Positions 1-7,807 of a stretch of 64,000 bases of DNA are shown piece after piece. Position 1 is the stretch's first letter; every line of letters starts with the position of its first letter. Origin of the DNA: a bacterium (GTDB taxonomy: Bacteria > Planctomycetota > UBA1135 > UBA2386); contig JAUILN010000003.1 in the NCBI GenBank assembly GCA_030432695.1, positions 620,001-684,000 on the forward strand. The letters run 5' to 3'. Both the position numbers and the translations under genes were made by a program. The notes beneath the pieces are model-generated. The model ran no database searches, was not told the DNA's origin, and saw nothing but the letters and a program-made list of their open reading frames with translations.

Positions 1-2612
1 TCGTCGCCGCGGAGCAGCGCCCAGCTCGACTGTGCGACCAGGAGGTCGCTGTCGCGGCGTTGGCCGTTGGCGCTGCGGCCGAGGCTGCCGATCAGCCGCG
101 TCCCGCCGAAGGTGCCGTCGGAGACGTAGAAGGTGTCGCGGGCACCGCGCTGCGGGTCACCACTCGTGTCGGGACGGAGGACGGAGACCAGCACCGAGCT
201 GGTGCCGGGGATCGGCGCGATCATCGGCAGCGACGAGCCCGGTCCGGGCTCGAGGTCGCGGACCAGCCGGGTCCCGGCGGGCGTGCCGTCGGTGGTCCAT
301 GGCTCGGTGCCCACCGTGGCGATTCCCGTCACCTGCAGCCAGGCTCGGGAACCGGCGACCGTCAGCGCTCCGAAGGGATTGCCGCTGGCCGTCGAGACTC
401 CCGGCGCGATCAGGGTCTGCAGACCGGAGGTCGCCGGATCCCACGCATACAGTCCGAAGCCGGTGCCGAGGTTGGCAGCGAACACCAGGCGTTGTCCCAG
501 CGGGGTCAGCCGGTCTGGAGAGCTCCCTCCGCTGCCGGGAACGAGGTCGAGGGCGAAGGTCCCGGCCACGGTGCCGTCGGTCTGCCAGATCTCCTGGCCC
601 TCGGCGGCGGTGGACATCGCGAACCAGGTGAGCGAGCCGTTGCTGACCAACGGGTGCGTGGTGCGGAGACTCGCTCGGTTGGGCAGCTCGAGGATCCGCT
701 GGGTGTTGGCTGCGCTGCCGTCGGAGAACCCGAGCCCCCGCGGCGTGCCGCGCGTCGCCGGGAACGCGGCGACGAACACCACTCCGCCGCTTACCGCGGA
801 GAAGCCGGTCGGGTCGCTGTCGAAGGAGCCCGGCACGAGGTCGGCGATCTGGCGGGTCCCGGCCGTGGTCCCGTCGGTCACCCAGGGCTCGGTGCCGTCC
901 CTCTCGATGCCCGGGAAGTAGAGCAGGCCGTTGCTCACCGCGAGGTCCTTGGCGGTGCCGCCCACCGTGGCCGTACCGGGAAGGTTCATCAGGGTCGTGC
1001 CCGCGATCGTGCCGTCGGTGCGGAGCAGGAAGTCTGCGCGTCGGTTCCGCTCGGCGGTGAGCCAGAGGTCGCCGAGGAACTCGACGCCCTTGCCGAGGGT
1101 GAAGTTCTCGAGGCCGAGGATCAGCTCGAAGGTGCCGGCCGCGGTGCCGTCCGTACCGTAGAGGCGTTCGACGAAGGCCTGTGGGTCGCGGCCGAGGAAC
1201 ACGACGCGTGACCCGGCGACGCGCAGATCGAAGGGGTCGGAGCCCGGCGCGAACGCGGCGAGGTCGGTGAGCAGTGCGGTGCCGATGGTCGTGCCGTCGC
1301 TCACCCAGGGCTCGCGCCCGTTCGCCGCGGTGTCGGCGCTGAAGAACAGTTGGGGACCGCGTGCGAAGAACAGGCTCGGCGAGGACCCCGCGGCGCCCGG
1401 CTCGACGTCGGCGAGCAGTGCGGGAGCGGTGGCGCCCGGCCCGGCGCGCCACGGCTCACTGCCGTGGGTTGCAGTGGTTGCAGCGAACACGGTTCCGCCG
1501 AGGGCGGCGGTGAACGAGGCGGCGAACGACGAAGCCGGTCCCGGATGCAGGTCGCCGACCAGCCGGGTCCCGGCCGTGGTTCCATCGGTGACCCAGGGTT
1601 CGAAGCCGTGGGTGCCGTCGTCGGCGGTGAACCAGAGCAGGCCGTCTGCCGCGGCACCATCCTGGTAGAGACGGCTCGAGCCCATTCCCGGATTCAGGTC
1701 GGCCAGCAGGCCGGTGCCCGCGGTGGTCCGATCCGTGACCCACGGCTCGCTGCCGGTGCTGCCGTCGCCGAAGAAGAACACGAGCTGGTTGCCGAGCGCG
1801 CCCACGACGTCCACGACAGAGCCGTTCGTGCCGGGGACCAGATCGATCGCCACGCCGGTTCCGGCTGCAGTGCCGTCGCTGTAGTGGATCTCGAGTCCGG
1901 CGGCTGGGTCGACTGCCCGGTAGTAGAGGCCACCCGCTGCAGGGGTCAGGTCCACGGGGTTCACCGAGTCGTTGAACACCACCGTTCCGGCCGGAGTCCC
2001 GTCGGTCCGCACCAGCCGGCGTACGAAAGCCGGATCGCGCCATACCAGGAACAGTCCCGTCGGTGTCGGGGTCAGCCGTTCCAGCACGCTGCCCGTGCTT
2101 CCCGGCACCAGCTCGACCACCATCCGCGTTCCTGCGACCGATCCGTCGGTGACCCAGAGCTCGGTGCCGCGCGTGCCGTCGTCGTGCACGTAGAACAGTT
2201 GCCCGTTGCTGGTGCTGCCCGGCGCGAAGGAGCGCCCGCTGGAGTGCAGGGCGAAGGTGCCTCCCGCGGTGCCGTCGCTCCGCCAGAGCACCGCGTTGCC
2301 ACCCCCAGCCGGAGGTGCTGCGAAGAACAGGAGCCCGTTCGCGGCGCCCGGCGGGACGCTGAGGACGCGGTCGCCGGTGTCGAAGGGCCTCGTCCCAGCC
2401 GTCGTGCCGTCGGTCTCGAACAGCGTCGGGGGGTTCTGGGCGGCGAACAGCACGCGGCCGCCGAACGACTGGAAGCCGCTCGGGTTGGCGTCCCGGCTCA
2501 GGTCCGTTCCCGGGAGCAGGTCTACGAGGAGGCGCTGGGCCGGGATCTTGCTGGCGGTGAGCGAGACGAGGGCTGCCAGGATGAGGGCAGCGGCGGGAGA
2601 GTTGGTCGACAT
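1..2612 (-). CDS. Secreted xLWxTDGTxxGT-repeat protein (3' end beyond the window)
   Basis: An open frame begins at the ATG complementary to 2610-2612 and has no stop before the left edge, giving at least 870 residues. The N-terminus (MSTNSPAAALILAALVSLTA followed by SKIPAQ) is a signal peptide with a likely cleavage after AQ. The rest is a chain of units of roughly 45-50 residues containing ELWVTDGSVAGTR, EPWVTDGTTAGTR, IWQTDGTVAGTF and similar, each followed by a DLxPG turn and an LFF/VFxA strand, as in beta-propeller-like repeat proteins. The codons are strongly GC-ending throughout. Proteins of this type are common in planctomycete and myxobacterial secretomes and their function is not established. 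The gene stands alone on the minus strand. A second family member starts at 62711 and a broken one lies at 61312-62278. The C-terminus, which would show any sorting signal, is not visible. Confidence 0.85.
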   Translation of the reverse strand, partial: MSTNSPAAALILAALVSLTASKIPAQRLLVDLLPGTDLSRDANPSGFQSFGGRVLFAAQNPPTLFETDGTTAGTRPFDTGDRVLSVPPGAANGLLFFAAPPAGGGNAVLWRSDGTAGGTFALHSSGRSFAPGSTSNGQLFYVHDDGTRGTELWVTDGSVAGTRMVVELVPGSTGSVLERLTPTPTGLFLVWRDPAFVRRLVRTDGTPAGTVVFNDSVNPVDLTPAAGGLYYRAVDPAAGLEIHYSDGTAAGTGVAIDLVPGTNGSVVDVVGALGNQLVFFFGDGSTGSEPWVTDRTTAGTGLLADLNPGMGSSRLYQDGAAADGLLWFTADDGTHGFEPWVTDGTTAGTRLVGDLHPGPASSFAASFTAALGGTVFAATTATHGSEPWRAGPGATAPALLADVEPGAAGSSPSLFFARGPQLFFSADTAANGREPWVSDGTTIGTALLTDLAAFAPGSDPFDLRVAGSRVVFLGRDPQAFVERLYGTDGTAAGTFELILGLENFTLGKGVEFLGDLWLTAERNRRADFLLRTDGTIAGTTLMNLPGTATVGGTAKDLAVSNGLLYFPGIERDGTEPWVTDGTTAGTRQIADLVPGSFDSDPTGFSAVSGGVVFVAAFPATRGTPRGLGFSDGSAANTQRILELPNRASLRTTHPLVSNGSLTWFAMSTAAEGQEIWQTDGTVAGTFALDLVPGSGGSSPDRLTPLGQRLVFAANLGTGFGLYAWDPATSGLQTLIAPGVSTASGNPFGALTVAGSRAWLQVTGIATVGTEPWTTDGTPAGTRLVRDLEPGPGSSLPMIAPIPGTSSVLVSVLRPDTSGDPQRGARDTFYVSDGTFGGTRLIGSLGRSANGQRRDSDLLVAQSSWALLRGD

Positions 2613-2719
2613 CGGTCCGGTGACTCGGGAGGTCGCCCGAGCGGGCGATCGTTGTCGACCGGACGCGGCGGTCCGTCAACCGCGCCCGCGCACGGTCGAC
2701 CATGAGGCGACTGGGGTTC

Positions 2720-3448
2720 TCACGCCATCGGCCGCAGCCGCACGTACCGCGTCAGGTCGGCGTGCAGCACTTCGTCGAGCTGGTCGCGCTCGGCGTCGGT
2801 GACCTCGACGAACAGGAAGGCGAACACCGGCTGGGCGGGGTCTTCGACCTTGCGCAGCTCGAGCGGCTTCGAGAAGCGGGCGAGGAAGCCCTCGTAGTCG
2901 ATCGAGTCCACGCGGGTCGGGTCCAGGTCGGCCGGCAGGTCGGCGACGATGAGTGCGGTGTGGCGGCCGCGGCGCTCGTCGCAGAGTCGCGGCCAGTCGG
3001 GCTGTCCGCCGTCGAGGAACATCCGGTAGGGGCAGAAGCCCCAGGCGTGCGAGGCGATGTCGGTGGCGCACCAGCTGCCGAAGCGCATCGGGTTGGCTTC
3101 GATGGGCCGCGCGCGGCCGGCGGCGTCGATCCGGTACTCGACGTGGATCGGCACGTTGCGGAGCCCGGCACGGACGCCGAGTTCCTGGAGCTCGGCGTGC
3201 AGGACCTCGTGCGTGCGTTCGATCACATCGGGCGCCACCCGGTAGACCCGGTCGCTCACGTCCGCGCCGTGCGCGAAGGGGTGCTCGAGGATGTCGACGA
3301 TGGTGACGTTGCTGTTGCCGTCGTAGCAGGCATCGACCGCGAACTCGTCGCCTTCGATGACCTGCTCGACGACGAAGCGGTCGAGGTCGAGGACGCTGTC
3401 CGGGTAGAGGCCGCGGAAGCGCGTCCGGGCGCGCTGCAGGTGATCAGT
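2720..3448 (-). pseudogene. C-terminal remnant of an ATP-grasp protein
   Basis: The frame from about 3448 down to the TGA at 2720-2722 reads as the second half of an ATP-grasp enzyme. It contains FVVEQVIEGDEFAVDACYDG, then a metal-ligand segment RPIEANPMRFGSWCATD resembling the ExN motif of the fold, and an intact C-terminus ending in RPMA. Upstream of about 3448 the same frame turns into arginine/proline-rich shadow sequence with no start, so the N-terminal and central nucleotide-binding parts are missing. A short product from the GTG at 3257-3259 (179 residues) is formally possible but would lack half the fold. The substrate of the parent enzyme cannot be told. Truncation is seen in the sequence; calling it a pseudogene is inference. 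Confidence 0.6.
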
Positions 3449-3711
3449 AAGACGACTGGGGCCGAGGTCTGCGACAGCAGGTCGCCCGGTGCGATCGGGG
3501 CGCCGTCGATGACGAAGTCTTGCTTGTCGGCCGCTCCGTGGGACTTCGCGAGGACCACGAGCAGCTCGTGACGGCCGTGGAACTCCTCGGCTGGCTCGGT
3601 GTGCGCGAGGGGGCGGCTGCCGGTGTTGGGGTGCAGGCCGGTGAGTGGTCCTGCGTTGGTTGTCAGCAGGGGGCGCTCGTGATGCGCTTCGCGCCAGTTG
3701 CCGGCTCTCAT
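3449..3711 (-). other. Unassigned coding-like fragment between ATP-grasp remnant and toxin-antitoxin pair
   Basis: A minus-strand frame from the ATG complementary to 3709-3711 reads MRAGNWREAHHERPLL, then HELLVVLAKSHGAADKQDF and VIDGAPIAPGDLLSQT before running out of frame into the ATP-grasp remnant near 3450. Its third codon positions are GC-rich like those of real genes here, particularly over about 3470-3590. I do not recognise the family. It may be the residue of a second truncated gene joined to the ATP-grasp remnant, or part of the same decayed locus. No other gene is visible in this stretch. Confidence 0.3.
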
Positions 3712-3732
3712 CTCCCCGGCTAGTCTCCGGGG

Positions 3733-3972
3733 ATGACCGAGAAGGAACTCCTCGAGCGCATCACCCATGACCCGGCAGTGATGGGCGGTCGCCCGTGCAT
3801 CCGTGGCATGCGGGTGACGGTCGGAGCGATCCTCGGGTTGTTGGCATCTGGGCATACCGTCGAGCAGGTACTGGCCGCATATCCCTATTTGGATCGGGAG
3901 GACGTGTTCGCGGCGTTGTCCTACGCGGCGTGGCGGGCCGAGGAAATGGAGCTGCCGGTCCGCGCTTCATGA
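3733..3972 (+). CDS. DUF433-family antitoxin
   Basis: This 79-residue protein is typical in length for DUF433. It carries the family signature: an N-terminal ITHDPAVMGGRPCIRGMRVT segment, then a helical region with GILGLLASGHTVEQVLAAYP-like sequence (ILGLLASGHTVEQVLAAYPY) and LDREDVFAALSYAAW. DUF433 proteins have a small helix-turn-helix-like fold and are usually the antitoxin and autorepressor next to PIN-like DUF5615 toxins. Its TGA overlaps the next gene's ATG by four bases (ATGA), so the pair is translationally coupled. The gene lies next to truncated material on its left, which suits a mobile or addictive module. Confidence 0.85.
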   Translation: MTEKELLERITHDPAVMGGRPCIRGMRVTVGAILGLLASGHTVEQVLAAYPYLDREDVFAALSYAAWRAEEMELPVRAS

Positions 3973-4337
3973 AGCTGGTTGTGGACATGAATCTGAGCCC
4001 GGAGTGGATTCCGCTGCTTCGCTCCCACGGCCACGATGCGATGCACTGGGCAGAGGTTGGAGACGTCCGCGCACCGGACGCGGAGATCATGGCTTGGGCG
4101 CGGAGTTCCGGCGCCGTAGTGATCACGCACGACCTCGACTTCGGAATCCTACTCGCGCTCACCAGTGCGACGGGTCCGAGCGTGATCCAGGTGCGCGTGC
4201 ACGACACCTTGCCGTTCGCGATCGGTGGCTTGGTGTTGGCCGTCCTCGAGGATCATTCCGAAGCGCTTGGTAACGGCGCGCTCGTGACGGTCGATCCGCG
4301 CGGAGCGCGCATCCGCGTCCTACCGATTGCGCGGTAG
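3969..4337 (+). CDS. DUF5615 PIN-like toxin
   Basis: The 122-residue protein starts at the ATG overlapping the antitoxin stop. The PIN-like signatures are all present: an N-terminal MKLVVDMNLSPEWIPLLRSH with the first acidic residue in a VVDMNL strand, a GHDAMHWAEVGDVRAPDAEI segment, and the central ITHDLDFG motif. DUF5615 (Mut7-C-like PIN) proteins are presumed ribonuclease toxins neutralised by DUF433 partners. The length is normal for the family and nothing is visibly missing. RNase activity is family knowledge and the target is unknown. Confidence 0.85.
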   Translation: MKLVVDMNLSPEWIPLLRSHGHDAMHWAEVGDVRAPDAEIMAWARSSGAVVITHDLDFGILLALTSATGPSVIQVRVHDTLPFAIGGLVLAVLEDHSEALGNGALVTVDPRGARIRVLPIAR

Positions 4338-4342
4338 CTCGC

Positions 4343-4630
4343 TCAGTCGTGACTCAGCGGCTTGTCCGTGAACAGGTAGTCCTTCAACTCCTTGTCGAAG
4401 GTGGGGTCCTGGCGGCGGATCCACTCCAGCACCATCGCCGCGTGCTCCTTCTCCTCGTCGCGGTTGTGCTCCAGGATCGCTTTGAGCTCCTGGTCCTTGC
4501 AGGCGTCGACGCGCTGGTTGTACCAGTCCACCGCCTCCAGCTCCTCCATCAGCGAGGTGATGGCGCGGTGCATGTCGCGGGTCTTGTCGGTCAGTTCCGA
4601 GATCGGTTCGTGGTATCCCTCGTTGGCCAT
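4343..4630 (-). CDS. Encapsulated-ferritin-like (EncFtn) protein
   Basis: The 95-residue protein consists of two antiparallel helices typical of EncFtn: SLMEELEAVDWYNQR and HNRDEEKEHAAMVLEWIRR. By alignment from memory with the Rhodospirillum rubrum protein, the ferroxidase residues correspond to Glu30, Glu60 and His63, with Trp36 and Tyr37 also kept. EncFtn oxidises Fe(II) as a decameric ring and is normally packed inside an encapsulin shell. Two features are unusual. The protein ends at KPLSHD with no visible encapsulin-targeting tail, and no encapsulin gene occurs anywhere in the window. It may act outside a shell or be recruited in another way. It is a single gene on the minus strand, upstream of nothing obviously related. 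Confidence 0.85.
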   Translation of the reverse strand: MANEGYHEPISELTDKTRDMHRAITSLMEELEAVDWYNQRVDACKDQELKAILEHNRDEEKEHAAMVLEWIRRQDPTFDKELKDYLFTDKPLSHD

Positions 4631-4704
4631 GGCGTGGAGTGTGCCAGAGGATCGGCCCAGGACATCGCCCGTGCTGCAAGACTTGTGGATCCGTCGGCGC
4701 CCGC

Positions 4705-7014
4705 TCAGCCGCCGGTCCCGAGCTGGCCGCCGTCCTCGATCGCGCGGATCCGGTCGAGCTCGTCGAGCAGGAACTGGATGTCGGTGAACGGGTCGCCGCC
4801 GCTGCGGACCCAGCGCAGTCGGCCGCGGGCATCGATGAGCTGGGTCGAGTGCAGCTCGAGGTCCTCGAACTCGTCGTAGGACTTGAAGCGGATCGCGTTG
4901 GCGTGGTCCAGCGAGTCGGACAGGACCTGGAAGGGCAGCGAGCCGACGTCGTTGCTGGCGTTGCGCTCGGGCTGGTCGGAGCTGATCGCCAGCACCACGG
5001 TGTCGCGCTTGCCGAACTCGGCGATGCGCTCCTCGATCGCGTGCAGCTGCTCGACGCAGTGGACGCACTGGTCGCTCAGGTAGAACACCAGGAGCACGTT
5101 CTTGCCGCGGAACTGGGCCAGGGTCACCGGCGCGCCCTTGGAGTCGAGCGCCGACAGCTCGGGTGCGGGGTAGGGCTGCCAGGTGTTGGGACCCAGCGGG
5201 TCGAGGGTGGTCGTACCGTAGCTGCGCTGCTCGGCCGGGGACGGATCCTGCGGGGTCGCGGTCAGGCCGAGCTGGTGGGCGCGCTCGGCCTGCCAGATCC
5301 CGTCCTCGGCGCAGCTCCAGGTGTGCAGCATCTTGCCGTAGGCCAGGCGGGCGGCGTCGAGGTCGCCGAGCGCGTGGTGCGCGCGGGCCAGGCCGGACCA
5401 GGAGAAGCCGTTGTTCGGCAGGACCTCGAGCGCCTTCTCGAAGGCGTCGATCGCCGGGCGCGCGCTGCCGAGGTCGAGCAGGACCTCGCCGAGGACGTTG
5501 TAGAGGCAGCGGGGGTAGATCGGCGGGTCGCTGTCGTCGTCGCGGTGCTCGAACTCGAGCTCGGCGGCGTCGGTCAGGAGTCTGAGGCCGCGCACCGTGT
5601 CGCCCTTCGCCAGCCAGAACCGTGCCTCGGCCTCGCGGTGCAGGATCGGTGCGATGTCCTTCAGTCGCAGCTTCGCGAACAGCTCGTCGATCTCGGCGGG
5701 GTCGAGATCGGCCATCAGCGCCTTCGCCTCCTCGGCGGACTCGGGCGCCTTCATCGGCAGCTTCTCGAGGTCGGTCGCGAGTTCCCGCAGCGCCATGATC
5801 CGCGTCTCGGCCTCGTCGAGGTCGCCGCGGCCCAGCCAGGCGAGTGCCTCGCAGTAGTTCTTCCACATCCGATCGCCCTCCGAGTCGGTCCAGGGGATCG
5901 GGTCGGCGTCGAGCAGCGTGTCCCAACGCTCGAAGCGGACCAGGGTGCGGCGCATCGCGTCGATGCCCTCGCGGAACACCGAGTAGCCGGCGTCCTTGGC
6001 ATTGGCGTCGGGATCGAGCGGTGCATTGAGCAGGTCGCGGGCGCCCTGCAATGCGGCGCTCGGCAGGCCGAGCATGCTCTGCGCGTAGGCCAGGAAGTTG
6101 CGATTGTGAGCGTAGTTCCAGGCCTGGTGCGGCAGGACCATCCGCTGCCGCATGTACTGCTTCTCGACGCGGGTCGCCGAGTCGAGCCAGATGGCGCCCT
6201 CGTGCCACACGCCGAGCTTGGTGTAGATGTGGCCGGGCATGTGGTTGGCGTGGCCGATGTTCCAGGCGACGCGGCCGTAGGCGGCGCAGTCGTCGAGGGC
6301 GACGTGACCGAACTCGATGCTGTCCCAGTTGTGGATCCGGTAGTGGATCGCGCCGGGATGTTCGGGTGCTACCCGGAGGACCTCCTGCAGCACCGCGTCG
6401 ACCGCCACGCGGCCGTTCTCGAACAGCGAGTTCAGGGCGTAGAGCGCCTTGGCCTCGAGGTCGTCGGGATAGCGGAGGATGATCCGCTCGAGCTCCTCGG
6501 CGAGTTGCCTGCTGGTGGCGTTCCAGCCGGCCTGGGCGACCTCGGGCCGGCCGAGCCGTGGCACGTAGGCGCGCTCCCAGGCCTCGATGTAGGCCCGCTC
6601 GCGTTCGCTGACCTGGTGCTTCCGGTCGATCGCCTCCTGGAGGAACGCCGCGGCCCGTTCGCGGTCGTACGGCACCGCGCGGGACAGCGCCCAGTACGCG
6701 GTCGCGCAGTCCGGATCGAGCTTGATGCACCAGCGGAAGGCTCGCTCGGCTTCGTGGTACCAGAAGGAGTGCAGCAGCGCATTGCCCTGGTCGAACCACT
6801 GTTGGACCTCCGGGTGCCCGGAGGTGACCGGGAAGGGGGCGTGGCCGATGCCGTCGATCGGCCAGGGCCGCTGGCGGGGGCCCTCGTCGAACGCGGCGCC
6901 GTGCGCCGAGTGACCGAACGTGCCGGTCGGCGTTTCCTCCTGGGCGGGGAGGACGGCGGGCAGCAGGAGCGCAGCGAGTGCGGCGGACGAGAGGGCAGGC
7001 GTCGAGGTGGACAT
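4705..7014 (-). CDS. Secreted TPR protein with C-terminal thioredoxin/peroxiredoxin domain
   Basis: From the ATG at 7012-7014 ([20 protein letters not shown]), chosen because it begins a clean signal peptide, the product is 769 residues. A longer in-frame start upstream would bury the signal. Residues about 45-560 are TPR-like helical repeats that include the family hallmark [20 protein letters not shown]. After a linker, residues about 610-769 form an AhpC/TSA-type thioredoxin fold: [19 protein letters not shown] with a CVHC redox pair at about 650-653, then VVLAISSDQ and a final FLLDELDRI helix. The cysteine pair suggests a periplasmic thiol reductase or resolving peroxiredoxin. The substrate is unknown. 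The gene is divergent from the cyclophilin gene across 194 bases. Confidence 0.8.
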   Translation of the reverse strand: MSTSTPALSSAALAALLLPAVLPAQEETPTGTFGHSAHGAAFDEGPRQRPWPIDGIGHAPFPVTSGHPEVQQWFDQGNALLHSFWYHEAERAFRWCIKLDPDCATAYWALSRAVPYDRERAAAFLQEAIDRKHQVSERERAYIEAWERAYVPRLGRPEVAQAGWNATSRQLAEELERIILRYPDDLEAKALYALNSLFENGRVAVDAVLQEVLRVAPEHPGAIHYRIHNWDSIEFGHVALDDCAAYGRVAWNIGHANHMPGHIYTKLGVWHEGAIWLDSATRVEKQYMRQRMVLPHQAWNYAHNRNFLAYAQSMLGLPSAALQGARDLLNAPLDPDANAKDAGYSVFREGIDAMRRTLVRFERWDTLLDADPIPWTDSEGDRMWKNYCEALAWLGRGDLDEAETRIMALRELATDLEKLPMKAPESAEEAKALMADLDPAEIDELFAKLRLKDIAPILHREAEARFWLAKGDTVRGLRLLTDAAELEFEHRDDDSDPPIYPRCLYNVLGEVLLDLGSARPAIDAFEKALEVLPNNGFSWSGLARAHHALGDLDAARLAYGKMLHTWSCAEDGIWQAERAHQLGLTATPQDPSPAEQRSYGTTTLDPLGPNTWQPYPAPELSALDSKGAPVTLAQFRGKNVLLVFYLSDQCVHCVEQLHAIEERIAEFGKRDTVVLAISSDQPERNASNDVGSLPFQVLSDSLDHANAIRFKSYDEFEDLELHSTQLIDARGRLRWVRSGGDPFTDIQFLLDELDRIRAIEDGGQLGTGG

Positions 7015-7208
7015 GGGCTCGGCGTGGGACTCGAAGGACCCGGCGGTTCCATCGGAGCGGTTTCTCGGCAGCGGCTGCACACCGGAATCTGCGGAAGATC
7101 CGTCGAGGTGCCTCGGTCCGGCTGCCCGGAGAGCTACGGGGGTCGCTCGCGCCGTGTGCCGGGCTACGGCGTCGGACTTCCGGCTCGGGCCGTTACGATG
7201 CCCGGTCC

Positions 7209-7721
7209 ATGTCCAACCCCACCGCTACCTGCGAAACCTCCCTCGGCTCCTTCACCGTCGAGCTCTTCACCGACCAGATGCCGATCACGGCCGGCAACTT
7301 CGTCGAGCTGGCGAAGTCCGGCTTCTACGACGGCCTGCACTTCCACCGGGTGATCCGCGGCTTCATGTGCCAGTTCGGCTGTCCGCACAGCAAGGACCCG
7401 AGCAGCCCGCGGGCCGGCACCGGGCAGAGCCCCAAGGGCTCGATCCCCGACGAGCATCTGGAGACCGCAAAGCTGTCCAACGAGCCGGGCACCCTGTCGA
7501 TGGCCAACGCCGGCCCGAACAGCGGCAGCTCGCAGTTCTTCATCAACACGGTGCACAACGGCTACCTCGACTGGTTCTCGCCCGGCGCGTCGAAGCACCC
7601 GGTGTTCGGCAAGGTGATCGAGGGGATGGACGTGATCTCCAAGATCGAGAACACGCCGACTGGTGCCGGTGACCGGCCGAAGACGCCGGTGCAGATGATC
7701 AAGATCACCGTGCACGAGTGA
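7209..7721 (+). CDS. Cyclophilin-type peptidyl-prolyl cis-trans isomerase
   Basis: This 170-residue protein is a complete cyclophilin of the small bacterial type. It contains [15 protein letters not shown] (catalytic Arg in the FHRVI strand), [16 protein letters not shown] and [16 protein letters not shown]. It has no signal peptide, so it is probably cytosolic. It catalyses proline isomerisation during protein folding. The start is the ATG at 7209-7211, since upstream in-frame sequence is arginine-rich and unlike the family. It is divergent from the TPR-peroxiredoxin gene and followed 86 bases later by a secreted repeat protein on the same strand. Confidence 0.95.
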   Translation: MSNPTATCETSLGSFTVELFTDQMPITAGNFVELAKSGFYDGLHFHRVIRGFMCQFGCPHSKDPSSPRAGTGQSPKGSIPDEHLETAKLSNEPGTLSMANAGPNSGSSQFFINTVHNGYLDWFSPGASKHPVFGKVIEGMDVISKIENTPTGAGDRPKTPVQMIKITVHE

Positions 7722-7807
7722 GGTCGCGGGGACGCACCGGGCCCGGGGGTTCCGCTGGCGCTGCCGACGCATACTCTGCGGGGCCCGTTCCCTGGTCTCG
7801 ACGACTC

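Noticed and set aside
1..2612. CRISPR-like periodic repeats
   Set aside because: The periodicity of about 150 bases comes from degenerate codons for SDGTxxGT protein repeats. There are no identical repeats with unique spacers.
4639..7353. A 904-codon plus-strand frame across the TPR-peroxiredoxin and cyclophilin region
   Set aside because: Shadow of the minus-strand TPR gene. It has no motifs and conflicts with the cyclophilin start.
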